DNA from: Asterionellopsis glacialis
Taxonomy: Eukaryota; Bacillariophyta; Plagiogrammaphyceae; Rhaphoneidales; Asterionellopsidaceae
NCBI GenBank assembly: GCA_014885115.2
Contig: WKLE02001056.1
Span: 1 to 24,684 of the forward strand
DNA length: 24,684 nucleotides
Direction: 5' to 3'
Part shown: piece after piece, positions 8,629 to 17,835 of the stretch
Position numbering within the stretch: position 1 is the first letter of the stretch
Layout of the letters: each line of letters starts with the position of its first letter
Position numbers and translations under genes: made by a program
The notes under the pieces: model-generated
Told to the model about the DNA's origin: nothing
What the model saw: the letters and a program-made list of their open reading frames with translations, nothing else
Database searches by the model: none

Positions 8629-10386
8629 ATGGGATATTCGGCAAAGAAAAAACCCCGCCCAAAGGCGTCAGTTATTGATCACATTACCAATAGAGACAAA
8701 ACTATAGTCCGGAATATGGAGGGACAAAGTGATCAGGATCAACCCAAAAAATTTGTCCCACGACTGTTTGTCTTCTTGATGGTAATTATAATGATATCCC
8801 TGCTCAACTACTACACTTTCTTCTCGAGCAATGCTCCGTCTCCCATACATCTTTCCGATTACTTTCCATCCAATGAACCCCCAATAGATAATCCTCCTCC
8901 TAAGCGAAGACGAGTCCCAACATCTGACTCATTCGAGCAAAACTCATTGAAAGAGTCATCCGCGGCTGAAAAAGAAAACAAAAGCGAGGATGTCTCCACT
9001 GACCAGGCAGAAAAGAAGTTATCACGAATACAAGTAACCGGAGACAAAAAAAGCGAACTACTGCGAGATTCACCGGTTGTTAACCAGAAAGAGCATACCA
9101 CAACAGAAACAAATGATACCATTCGAGATGTCGCGAATGATGGCGAAAAAACATTAGCATTGCTGTATCCGACTGGGTTATTTGGTGGATATCGAAACCA
9201 GGTAATGCGGTTTGTAGCATTCATAACGTATGCTTTTCAAAACAACTATAGCCAAATATTTTTACCAAGTCTTTTATGGGCAACACAAATTGGTGATGGT
9301 TACCAAAAACAAGACAGTTGGCAGCCGGTTCCACATGACTTACTTTTTGATGTTGATTACTGGAACTCACTCGGCGAGTTACCAAGGTTAGTAAGCAATC
9401 TGACTGACTCTGATTGCTGGAAATATCCATCGCCGAACCAATTATCAGCACAGAACGAATCAATATCCCGACTGTCACAAGCAACGTTGGAACGTGGCTT
9501 TCTTTCACCAATTTCCGACTTTGCACGTCGGGTTGCCTCGAGAGAGCTTGTTGTAAACCCACGAAAGATTGATCTCTTAGAAAACGTGTCGAAGTGCACC
9601 CGTCCAGCAGCTTATGGTGGTGGTCGTGGAGCTGGCCGTCTCTGGTACGATTATGGGGGACACCAACAAAAGAGAAAGAATGGCAATAAGGACTATCCTT
9701 TTAATGCCGACTCGAAGGTTCTGAAAGCCTTGCGCCCCAAGAAATTATGGAGAAATGTTGCAAAGGAATGCGTCGAAAAAGGAGGTGCCAAAAACTACCT
9801 AGCACTGCATGCACGATTGGAGCTAGAAATGATGAATCACCGGTGCGGTGCTGATATGGAACGAAGTCTGACGAAAATATTTGAAATGGTGGAAAATGTT
9901 ACGGCGAATACTCTCGACTCCTTGAATCTGTCTGGTGTTTTCCTTGCAGTGTCGAGATCAGGTATGGAACTTCAAGACAAGCGTTTCTATAAAGGAGATA
10001 TCAAGGCAATTGCTGACGAGAATGTAAGGGTTCTGTATCAAGTCGCAGGTAATGAAACAAGCGCAGGTTCGGGATTAAATGATGGACTTTTACCTGTCTT
10101 TGAGTGCGGAAAAGATGCATTACAGCGTTATTATGAGAATCATCCCAACTCAATTGATTACGGTTCGACACTAGAATCTATTATTAACTTTTATATTGCA
10201 ACCGAAGCGTCGGTATTTGTTGGTGTATCTCGAAGTTCATATTCTACCGATATTTGGACAACGCGATACTTCCAAGGCAAAGGCGACCAAAATTACGAGT
10301 ACACCAAGGACGGAATAGTGAAAGTGGCGAATGGAGGTCTCCCACCTCCCCATTCAGATTGTCCAAGTAGACCTAAAAAAGGATGA
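8629..10386 (+). CDS. Type II membrane protein, O-fucosyltransferase-like glycosyltransferase
   Basis: Uninterrupted frame of 585 residues from ATG at 8629. A short basic cytoplasmic tail (KKKPRPK near the start) is followed by one hydrophobic segment at about 43-65, the layout of a Golgi type II glycosyltransferase. Residues 66-175 are a low-complexity acidic/basic stem. The catalytic part begins near YPTGLFGGYRNQ, a Gly-rich stretch like the GDP-sugar site of O-fucosyltransferases. It contains LALHARLELEMM (His394, Arg396, Glu398), matching the HxRxE-type motif in which the Arg is essential in POFUT enzymes. A later SVFVGVSRSSYSTD segment fits the family's C-terminal FxGxxxSS pattern. Seven NxS/T sites suit a lumenal domain. 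The fold assignment is fairly good. The donor sugar and acceptor are inferred and could differ. Confidence 0.7.
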   Translation: MGYSAKKKPRPKASVIDHITNRDKTIVRNMEGQSDQDQPKKFVPRLFVFLMVIIMISLLNYYTFFSSNAPSPIHLSDYFPSNEPPIDNPPPKRRRVPTSDSFEQNSLKESSAAEKENKSEDVSTDQAEKKLSRIQVTGDKKSELLRDSPVVNQKEHTTTETNDTIRDVANDGEKTLALLYPTGLFGGYRNQVMRFVAFITYAFQNNYSQIFLPSLLWATQIGDGYQKQDSWQPVPHDLLFDVDYWNSLGELPRLVSNLTDSDCWKYPSPNQLSAQNESISRLSQATLERGFLSPISDFARRVASRELVVNPRKIDLLENVSKCTRPAAYGGGRGAGRLWYDYGGHQQKRKNGNKDYPFNADSKVLKALRPKKLWRNVAKECVEKGGAKNYLALHARLELEMMNHRCGADMERSLTKIFEMVENVTANTLDSLNLSGVFLAVSRSGMELQDKRFYKGDIKAIADENVRVLYQVAGNETSAGSGLNDGLLPVFECGKDALQRYYENHPNSIDYGSTLESIINFYIATEASVFVGVSRSSYSTDIWTTRYFQGKGDQNYEYTKDGIVKVANGGLPPPHSDCPSRPKKG

Positions 10387-10726
10387 AGTAAAAGGGCAAT
10401 CAATAGTTACATTCCGAGTAACGAGGACAACTTATTCTTTCCTGTAATGGAAAATAGCCCAAGCTCTTGGCATGGGCTAGCTACCAAAACATCAGAATTG
10501 AAATTACAGGAACACAACTGCGAAGAAAAATAATGATGCCGGCCCGGCTGACTAAGTAGTCCTAGGAGCTCCCAGCTTGGAGTAATTGCTTAGGTCACAT
10601 TTTTTAGCATTTCCTTTCATGTACCAGCTACATTTTTACCGTGTGAATCTAAAAATACAATTTAGAATCAATGGTCAAGATTCGATATGGTAAGATCAGG
10701 AACAGACAAAATATTACAAAAAAATT
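10387..10726. other. Spacer with a 3' hairpin
   Basis: Likely the 3' UTR of the glycosyltransferase plus the promoter of the next small gene. A 7-bp stem (TAGCCCA at 10455-10461, TGGGCTA at 10473-10479, 11-base loop) lies about 70 bases after the stop codon. It could form in the mRNA. Otherwise the region is AT-rich without features. Confidence 0.5.
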
Positions 10727-11185
10727 ATGCAACGAAATCATTCTAAAATAGAGTCTTTAAGGCATCACCACCCGTACCACCCCATTAGATCCAGAAAAAT
10801 TAGATATGGTTCGTCCAGCATGGGATGTGGCAATTTCATTGTTGACAGGAAAACAATGGTTGCCTTTTCGGTACCCGGAGCATCATTGAGATTGCCTGAT
10901 GGATCTAGACGGATAATACCAAGTCTTGAAACAGTCTGCAGACATATAGAGTACGTGATTACTGGGCACCTTAGACCAATGTCAGACAGCAGTGTATTTT
11001 CTGCAGGCCAAGGTTTACGAGCTGATTTTTGTCAAGATGATCCACCTCCTGCGGATCTCTTTGATCCTTTACTGATGGAATTGCAAAACCTTGCAGCATT
11101 GTCACGCGACAATATAAGTCAATCAGTGACCCCGTCTATCCATAGCAATGGAACTTACATGAATGGTGAGCGAAATAAACGATAG
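10727..11185 (+). CDS. Hypothetical small protein
   Basis: An intact 152-residue frame with ATG at 10727 and stop at 11183-11185. No family was recognised. The first 30 residues are His/Arg-rich. The central part (residues about 38-95) looks like a folded domain: FIVDRKTMVAFSVPGASL, then PSLETVCRHIEYVITGH. Later come an acidic-proline turn (DDPPPADLFDPLL) and a polar tail. A second in-frame ATG at 10820 would give a protein starting MGCGNF, with Gly2-Cys3 as possible acylation residues. Nearest neighbours are the glycosyltransferase upstream (340 bp) and the convergent tRNA-binding protein gene (120 bp away). It could also be the last exon of a longer gene, although no upstream exon was found. 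Confidence 0.5.
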   Translation: MQRNHSKIESLRHHHPYHPIRSRKIRYGSSSMGCGNFIVDRKTMVAFSVPGASLRLPDGSRRIIPSLETVCRHIEYVITGHLRPMSDSSVFSAGQGLRADFCQDDPPPADLFDPLLMELQNLAALSRDNISQSVTPSIHSNGTYMNGERNKR

Positions 11186-11305
11186 AACAAAAATATTTTT
11201 TTTTTTGAAAAAAAACTTGTATGTGTTTGCAAAACAAAAATTGTTCAATCGATGTTGAATATTTGTAATTTTAAAATGATGCGAGCTCTTTAAATAAAAC
11301 GACCA

Positions 11306-12025
11306 TCAACGCATGGCTCCGTTCTTTACAGTTGTCGATTTACAAGGACCTGCAGAGGTCATAAAAACATGTCCATTCCAAGCAGCTAATCCTTCATCAG
11401 TTGTTTTCATTCCCTCCAAGCAACCTTGGAAAACCTTCTTCTTTTCCACTTGAGAAGCACTGAAGGGTTCAGGGTTTGGAAGTCCTTCAAATGTCACAAC
11501 TTCACCAAGAGGTGCACCTTCAGGAGGTTCAATGAATTCAACAAGTTCCGATCCATCTTCCTTGGTTTCAGCAGCACACAAAACCATTCCATGAGATTTG
11601 AAACCCACTAAGTTCTTAGCCTTGAGATTACTAACCACCAAAAGTCGTCTATTCAACATACCCTCTTCTGAATAATGAGGTCGAAGTCCAGACGCAATCT
11701 GACGAGGTGCATCCTCTCCTACATCGATCTCCTCGCAATAAAGTTTATCAGCGTCAGGATGGGCCCAAACCTTAGTTATGACACCAACCTTAAATTCAAG
11801 TTTGCAAATGTCTGGTTGGTCCACGTTGGCAGGTGCTGATCCCTTCTTGGCTGGCTTTTGATTATTTTGTTGTTTAGGTTTCTTTTCTTTCTTCTTTTTA
11901 GCGGGAGCATCTTTTTTCTTATCGCCGCCACCACTGGCGGTGGGGACATCGGCACCTGGAGCAATATTTAGCTTTGCTTCTAAATCAGCAATAGCTTCAT
12001 CCAGTAAATCCATAGCACTTGCCAT
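11306..12025 (-). CDS. EMAPII/Arc1p-type tRNA-binding protein
   Basis: Single exon of 239 residues, ATG at 12025. Residues 1-25 (MASAMDLLDEAIADLEAKL) look helical. Residues about 26-70 are a Lys-rich, low-complexity basic linker (DKKKDAPAKKKKEKKPK). From about 73 to the end is a complete EMAPII domain: an OB fold with KVGVITKVWAHPDADKLY, IASGLR, NRRLLVVSNLKAKN and FKSHGMVLCA, then the C-terminal extension with KKKVFQGCLEGMKTTDEG. This domain binds tRNA in trans and is found in AIMP1/p43, yeast Arc1p, and at the C-terminus of some Tyr/Met-tRNA synthetases. No synthetase catalytic domain is present, so it is probably a free-standing synthetase cofactor that delivers tRNA in the cytosol. Partner enzymes cannot be read from the sequence. 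Confidence 0.88.
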   Translation of the reverse strand: MASAMDLLDEAIADLEAKLNIAPGADVPTASGGGDKKKDAPAKKKKEKKPKQQNNQKPAKKGSAPANVDQPDICKLEFKVGVITKVWAHPDADKLYCEEIDVGEDAPRQIASGLRPHYSEEGMLNRRLLVVSNLKAKNLVGFKSHGMVLCAAETKEDGSELVEFIEPPEGAPLGEVVTFEGLPNPEPFSASQVEKKKVFQGCLEGMKTTDEGLAAWNGHVFMTSAGPCKSTTVKNGAMR

Positions 12026-12516
12026 CTTTTGATTGGTATATAATGGGATTTAGGTCCACGAACTTCCGTTTATTATCTTTCCTTCGGGTTGGAAGTCTAT
12101 AGCGTTTCCAGTTAAAGCGAAAGATTTGAGGTTGCGGTCAACACAATGCGATTGAAGGTCTCAATGCTACAAACAGTTGTCTAGTCGAATCTCTCGACTC
12201 ACGCGAACTCCGTCTTGTTTCAATCTTCCGCCGAGACAAGAAATTCTCTCCCTCCATTGTAAAAAATTAAAAATTGAAAATGGGTTGAGTGACAGACGTG
12301 AAAGTGGCAGCGAAGGGTAGTTCACTCACACGCGTCTGGCTTTCCATACGTAATGGACTGGCTGTCCGAACCATAAAAGAGAACACAAGAAAATCGATAT
12401 CCCAGCCCCTCAGGAGTGGGCGGCAGATTCCAAAACCCAAAACCACAGAAAATTTTCTTTTCTGGAGAACAAAGCAAGATAGAAACAAGTCAAAAACATC
12501 ACCCACATAGACCACC
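12026..12516. promoter_or_regulatory. Divergent promoter spacer, EMAPII protein / AFG2B-like ATPase
   Basis: A 491-bp gap between diverging start codons. A small perfect hairpin (AGTCGA at 12183-12188, TCGACT at 12194-12199) lies near the middle. Two open frames on opposite strands inside it lack ATG-based or family support and were not called as genes. Confidence 0.5.
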
Positions 12517-15510
12517 ATGACCGCACACAAGCGACCGTCCTCGGTTCCTTGGGGACAATGCCACTTTTATTCACCATCAAGCATATCTGATAATGATCAA
12601 TGGTCCAATCCTAGGATCGAATCGTCAACAAAAGTAATATCGGTTCGAGGAGCAATGCAAAACGTTCTGTTTGTCGAAACTGCAACACATATGTCTTTAT
12701 GTAGATTGTCGACACCAATTCCAGTAATCAAGTCACAACAAGAAACTTCCTCAAAAGGAAAATCTCATACTATGTGTAACTATGAAAGCTCTGTACAGGT
12801 TCGCATTCAATCTGCCAATTATGATATCAAGACACTATTTCATTCAATGATGCTCAACAATACCATACGACCTTTGGGCACCATTCGGGAAAGGAAAACA
12901 AAAGAGGAAGACAGTGCCAACGAGGAACATCAATCCACACGAATTCGACATACCTCAAAATATGAAGATATTTCCATAGAACTTCTCCATGACGGAATAT
13001 ATTCACTAGACAAACAACAGCAGTCAGACATCCGCGATGACAACACTTTTTCTTCTACGATTGGGTGTGTAGCACTCATCTCTCAGAAGCCTGTTCCTCT
13101 CTTGTCAATGTCAATTTTTCGAGTAAATATAAAAAAGGCACTAAGAAGAAGTACCAAGGATGAATCACCCTCAAATGTAAATAGTGCGCTACTACAAGCT
13201 TGCCATAAACGCCAACTTGTGGGTCGTGCACTCATGTTCGATGATGGAAAAGGAATAACGACCGACTTTGCCCTCGGTAGTAGTAATTCATCCTCAGACA
13301 GGGCGAACTGTTTTCAGTATAGAATAGCTTCAGTTTTACCACAACCAGGCATGCCCAAAGAAGATTCGAATGTATTATATCTGATACTACCGAGCACTAG
13401 AATTACCATAATGGATGATGTTTTGAATGACGAATCTTTGAAGGAGGAATGCAACAATCGTCAGGATGAAACGGCAAGGAAACCCACCATCTTGTCATTT
13501 GCATCACGTCTCTTGATGGAGACAATCCACTGTATTCGGACAAAACTCAAACATGGCAATGTCAATGTTTCAAGATCATTTCTGCTTACTGGACCTCCTG
13601 GAGTTGGTAAAACATTTGCAGTCAAGACAGCACTAGAACAGTCAGAAAGGGAACTTCCTGACCATACATTGCTAATATCCATAGCAGGGTCCGAACTATT
13701 ATCTCAAGGGAATCAGCTCCCTGCAGAAGCTTCGAAGGCATTACAGACACATTTTATAAAAGCAGTGAATTTTTGTAGGGCGTCACAAGACCATGTAGCA
13801 TTGATATTTCTAGATGAATGTGAAGCACTAGTGTCTGTCGACAGTGTAGCATCTATGTTGGCAAATCTACTTGACAAGGTATCTGCTGAATCATCAAATA
13901 GATCAGGATGGAAACAAATTATTGTCGTTGCTGCTACCAATCGCATTGATGCCGTCCCAGCATGGCTTCGTCGGCCCGGGCGGATGGATCGAGAAGTCGT
14001 CATGTCACCTCCAAATGCGAAAGAACGCGCGTCAATTTTAAAATCTTTGTTACACTCACTCCAATCCAAACAAGAACAGGGGAACTTAATGAATGACGTC
14101 AATATTCCTAAGCAAGGTGAATTGATGGAAGTCGCAGAAGTATCTGTAGGGTATGTTGCTGCTGATCTAGCTGCGCTTGTTCGGCGAGCAGCAATGAAAG
14201 GGATCCAACAAGGTGCTAGTCAAGTAACAGCAAAACTTTTAAAGGAGGCGATGGCAGAAGTAGGCGCATCGGTAAGAAGCTTATCAAGGCGAAATGAAGT
14301 GCTCAGCATTAAATCAGTTCATCGTTTGCTTACATATTGTGTTTCCATCACTACTATAACTAAATTTTACAGGCACTGCGAGATGCTGCACTGTCAGCTC
14401 CTCCGACCACTCGCTGGGAAGATATCGCAGGTGACGCTGGCGGAGCTAAGGTACGAATACATTCTGAAATATGGTTATCTCATTACTCTTGAGTTGTTTG
14501 AACCCTGATTCATGTCTTTTCGATATATGTTTGCTATCTATAGACTGCTCTTCGACGTGCGGTAGAATGGCCTCGGACTAAACGAAAAGCCTTCGAAAGT
14601 CTTGGTCTTGTTCCTCCAAGGGGTAAGCTAGGATACAGGGACAAACAATGATTCTATTTCCTTTTAATTTTCTATCTCACTGATACACTTTTGTTCTTTG
14701 TCTCGTCGTTGGAATCAATACAAAAAAGGTATTTTACTTCATGGGCCGCCCGGATGTGCCAAAACGACATTGGCTCGAGCAGCAGCAGGTGCATGTGGGA
14801 TTGCCTTTTTCTCCCTTTCTCCTGCTGATGTCTACGCTTCATCGTATGTTGGTGAGGCTGAATCTGTCATACGCCGTTCATTTACGCTTGCTCGATCAGC
14901 TGCTCCATGTATTTTGTTCTTTGACGAGATCGATGCTGTTCTTGGTTCAAACACCAACAATGATGGAGGAATGGGAGGCCGTGGGTCTTCAGCAGAAGCA
15001 CGAGTCTTATCTACATTTTTGAATGAAATGGATGGTGTTGATGGTTCTCGTGAAGATGGTGTTTTAGTACTCGGTGCAACCAATCGGCCATCTACATTGG
15101 ACGCAGCTTTGTTACGTCCAGGGAGGTTCGATAAAGTGATTTATGTTCCACCACCTGATGAAATCGGTCGAAAATCTATTTTGGCAATGCAATGCAAAAA
15201 GTGGAAGTGCCCAACAACGAACCAAGACAAATCGGTGAACGGAAACACGGGCACTGATGATTCTTATAACAATATTGATCTATTGGCAGGTGATGACATG
15301 ACTGGGTCCATGACAGGAGCAGAGATTGTCGGTGCATGTAGAGAGGCTTCTATGCTCGTGTTACGCAATGCAATGGAAGATAACAATGGAAATTCAAAGA
15401 TGACGCATGAGTTTCTTGCAAAAGCTCTAAAGAATGTGAAACCACTTCTTTCAGACCCACATGTATTGGAAGAGTACACTTCGTTCGAAAAAAACAGAAG
15501 TTCCTCCTAG
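12517..15510 (+). CDS. Two-domain AAA+ ATPase, AFG2B/SPATA5L1-like
   Basis: Four exons: 12517-14271, 14373-14450, 14544-14622 and 14729-15510. The introns are 101, 93 and 106 bp. The product is about 897 residues, with ATG in context CCACCATGA. The N-terminal 310 residues are weakly conserved. D1 has GPPGVGKT (359-366), Walker B IFLDECEA (Asp433, Glu434) and RRPGR arginine fingers. A WEDIAGDAGGAK linker leads into D2, with HGPPGCAKTT (P-loop Lys649), FFDEID (Asp703, Glu704) and LRPGRFDK. The GPPGCAKTT loop with Ala is characteristic of AFG2B, whereas AFG2A/Drg1 usually has GCSKT. Known: AFG2 ATPases release recycling factors from cytoplasmic pre-60S ribosomes. The phase-0, 0 and 1 joins all preserve AAA sequence, so the model is solid. 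AFG2A or another Cdc48-related ATPase remains possible. Confidence 0.82.
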
Positions 15511-15657
15511 CTCATGGGAGGAAGGAAATCAACAAACAGATTCCTACTTGAATAGAATATCATGTAATTTCTAATAGAGTGTTCTATTTATTTTGTTAAT
15601 TTTTTGTTTGTCTCCCTTTCCCGGTCCTTTGAACAATTTCTTCTACCGTGCACTATT

Positions 15658-17127
15658 CTATATAGCGTTCAAATATTCGGCTACCACATCATTGTGTTGG
15701 GTAGTGCCCACAATATTTCGTAAGTTACGAAACTTTTCTGCATTTATACGATTGGGCAATGGTGGTGAAAATTGTTGAATCATGCGTTCTAAAATTGGTA
15801 AAGCTTCACCTGGTTTAATTGTTTGATGATTTGTCCGTGCTTCGCATCGTCTCAAACAAACATCCAACGGATACGTAAATACAACCGCATCGACATGTAC
15901 GTTTGCTCGAGACGCAATATCTAAAAAGTGCTTTCGTTGTTTGAGATCAAAATTACATCTATCAATGACAGGACATTTACCCTCTCGCAAGACCCTGCGA
16001 GTTTCTTCTTCACAATATTGTCTACTCCCCAACGTATCTTGATTGATCCGTACATACTTGTATGGCATGGCCACCTCCAAGGCTTGGGCAAAAGTAGATT
16101 TACCACTACCAGGAATGCCTACAAGGAGTAGCATAAATTGAGGAGAATCCTTGTTGTTGGCATCCTTGGGAGGGATAAAATTCGGAATAAAGGGTTTTTC
16201 TTCTACAGGAGTTTGCGTTGAATGTGTGTAACCTGTAGTAGCATAGCTTGATGATGACGATGATGGTGGTAAAGACTGTCCCTGCGCTTGCTGATCACGT
16301 CGTCGACTTGACCTCTTATTACTGGGAACTGTTTCCCAGCCATCATTCTTAGTTTCTTCTTCATATCTCCTACTTCGATTCTGGTGTTCCTGCTGCTTTT
16401 GTTCATCTCTATGATGATGGTATTGTCCTCCTCGATGGTGCAATTGCTGGCCAGAAGGATAACTATTGTGATCATTACTTGCGGGACGGTCGTCGTGGTC
16501 GTTGTTGTGGCGACCATAGTACCTTTCTGAATCATGTCGGTCATTAGTGAGGTGCCTTCTGTCTTGACGAGCATCATTGCCTCTAGGATGAGATGAATCA
16601 AGATTGTACCCTCTTCCTCCAGAGGACTCACGTCCCCCATAGTATCGATTGCCAGACGCAGCAATATCCTGCCTCATAGTACTTTGTTGTTGTCCCGATC
16701 TATGGGGAGGGTCCCTGTCTCTGCTCATGTGTTGTGAATAATTGTCACGTACTGCCGGATACGAATGAGGTTGTTGTTGATGTTGTTGTTGTGGACGATG
16801 ATGATCGGGCTTATTGTAAGGTCTATTATGAACGGGATATGAACCATGAGGGTTGTTGCGAGCTTGATCGTCTCGATGCTGATGATAATTAGGATTATGA
16901 TACGGTGCGTGACGACGTTCTTCACGCCAATGCTGCCTTGGATGCGATGCGTTTATGTGTCTTTCCTTGGAAGAGTCTCTCCTACTATTGTACCTTTTCG
17001 TATCAGGTCCTTCCCTCCACTGCTGCTCTTGTGCCGAGTTCGATGATGATGGTCTATTGTTGTTTGACGTTCTTGGATGATGCGAGTAATCGCTAGTAGT
17101 TGGTCCGTCTTTTCGAGATAAATTCAT
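15658..17127 (-). CDS. P-loop polynucleotide kinase-like protein with long disordered N-terminus
   Basis: Single exon of 489 residues. The first ATG is at 17127; an upstream non-ATG extension was not used. Residues 1 to about 310 are extremely low-complexity, dominated by Arg, His, Gln, Asn, Asp, Ser and Tyr (for example RHNNDHDDRPASNDHNSYPS), typical of RNA-associated disordered regions. Residues about 325-489 form a kinase of the PNKP/AAA_33 type. It has GIPGSGKST (337-345), a YVRINQDTLGSR segment, and PVIDRCNFDLKQRKHFL, closely resembling the kinase part of plant aprataxin-like bHLH140 proteins and PNKP. No HAD phosphatase, FHA or HIT domain is present. The likely reaction is phosphorylation of a nucleic-acid 5' end, inferred from fold similarity. 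It converges with the ATPase gene, 147 bp between stops. Confidence 0.75.
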   Translation of the reverse strand: MNLSRKDGPTTSDYSHHPRTSNNNRPSSSNSAQEQQWREGPDTKRYNSRRDSSKERHINASHPRQHWREERRHAPYHNPNYHQHRDDQARNNPHGSYPVHNRPYNKPDHHRPQQQHQQQPHSYPAVRDNYSQHMSRDRDPPHRSGQQQSTMRQDIAASGNRYYGGRESSGGRGYNLDSSHPRGNDARQDRRHLTNDRHDSERYYGRHNNDHDDRPASNDHNSYPSGQQLHHRGGQYHHHRDEQKQQEHQNRSRRYEEETKNDGWETVPSNKRSSRRRDQQAQGQSLPPSSSSSSYATTGYTHSTQTPVEEKPFIPNFIPPKDANNKDSPQFMLLLVGIPGSGKSTFAQALEVAMPYKYVRINQDTLGSRQYCEEETRRVLREGKCPVIDRCNFDLKQRKHFLDIASRANVHVDAVVFTYPLDVCLRRCEARTNHQTIKPGEALPILERMIQQFSPPLPNRINAEKFRNLRNIVGTTQHNDVVAEYLNAI

Positions 17128-17835
17128 TGTATTTTTACAAGAATGCAATGCGAGTACGGTACTGTATGTAAATATCTTCTGCTATCAGTAAAAAGATGTA
17201 CGACAACGGATGATGACAACAAAGTAACAAAACTTGCAAGAAAAGATAACTTTCAAGTACAAATCAAAACTGTAAAGATGTAGTAGTGCTGCAACTCGAA
17301 AGCCTCTCGCTTGTTTTCCCCTTTCAAGTCTCTTTACAAGACAATGCAAAATGAAGGAAAACGAGCTTGAAAACAGTGCCTATCTATGACCAATAAGAGC
17401 GATGGTCAAAAATAATTATTATCTTGTTGAAAATGCGAGTTCCTCTAATGTACCTGTACGTACGTTACGGTCTTTTTGTGACCCCACGTTACGTGCTAGA
17501 GAGTCCTACTGTTGTCTGTCCTCTATCGGGACGACGGCACAGAGTGACGACGGGCGATCGATCTCGAAGCAGAGAAACAAAGCACGCACGCAAGTTCGAC
17601 TCCGGCTGGAGGCCTACTACGTACAGACAGTATTAATTCTAACCCGAGTTCATTTACATTTCATTGACAGGTGCAAAGAAACTCGAGATAAAAATTCCAA
17701 TCTGTGAGATCTTGGATGCGTCGATGGACACATCATGACACGCATCCATCACAGAGCGATTCTTCTGTTGACAATGTTACATGTCATGTCATGAGTTAAA
17801 GCGACACCATCACCAACATACAGTCCATAAGTAGC
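17128..17835. promoter_or_regulatory. Divergent promoter spacer, P-loop kinase / PEX6
   Basis: A 708-bp gap between diverging starts. It contains GTAC-rich patches (around 17155-17190 and 17453-17464, with TGTACCTGTACGTACGTTACG). A long interrupted inverted repeat at 17701-17755, listed separately, lies about 80 bases before the PEX6 ATG. Open frames inside have no family support. Confidence 0.5.
17701..17755. repeat. Interrupted inverted repeat just upstream of PEX6
   Basis: The left side reads TCTGTGA (17701-17707), five unpaired bases, then TGGATGCGT (17713-17721). After an 18-base loop, the right side reads ACGCATCCA (17740-17748) followed directly by TCACAGA (17749-17755). All 16 positions pair exactly. 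In RNA this would be a stable hairpin with one bulge. In DNA it could bind a dimeric regulator. It may sit in the 5' UTR of PEX6. Confidence 0.85.

Noticed and set aside
12267..12530. Overlapping open frames on both strands in the spacer before the AFG2B-like gene
   Set aside because: The plus frame starts without ATG, neither resembles a protein family, and the region is a divergent promoter.
5162..15510. Recent tandem duplication of AAA ATPases
   Set aside because: Cdc48 and the AFG2B-like protein differ in N-terminal regions, P-loops and intron positions, so they are ancient paralogues.
16203..16664. Second minus-strand frame inside the P-loop kinase gene
   Set aside because: Low-complexity codons leave other frames open; the kinase frame carries the conserved motifs.
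17402..17707. Plus-strand frames in the PEX6 upstream spacer
   Set aside because: Composition and lack of domains suggest chance; the interval is the divergent promoter region.
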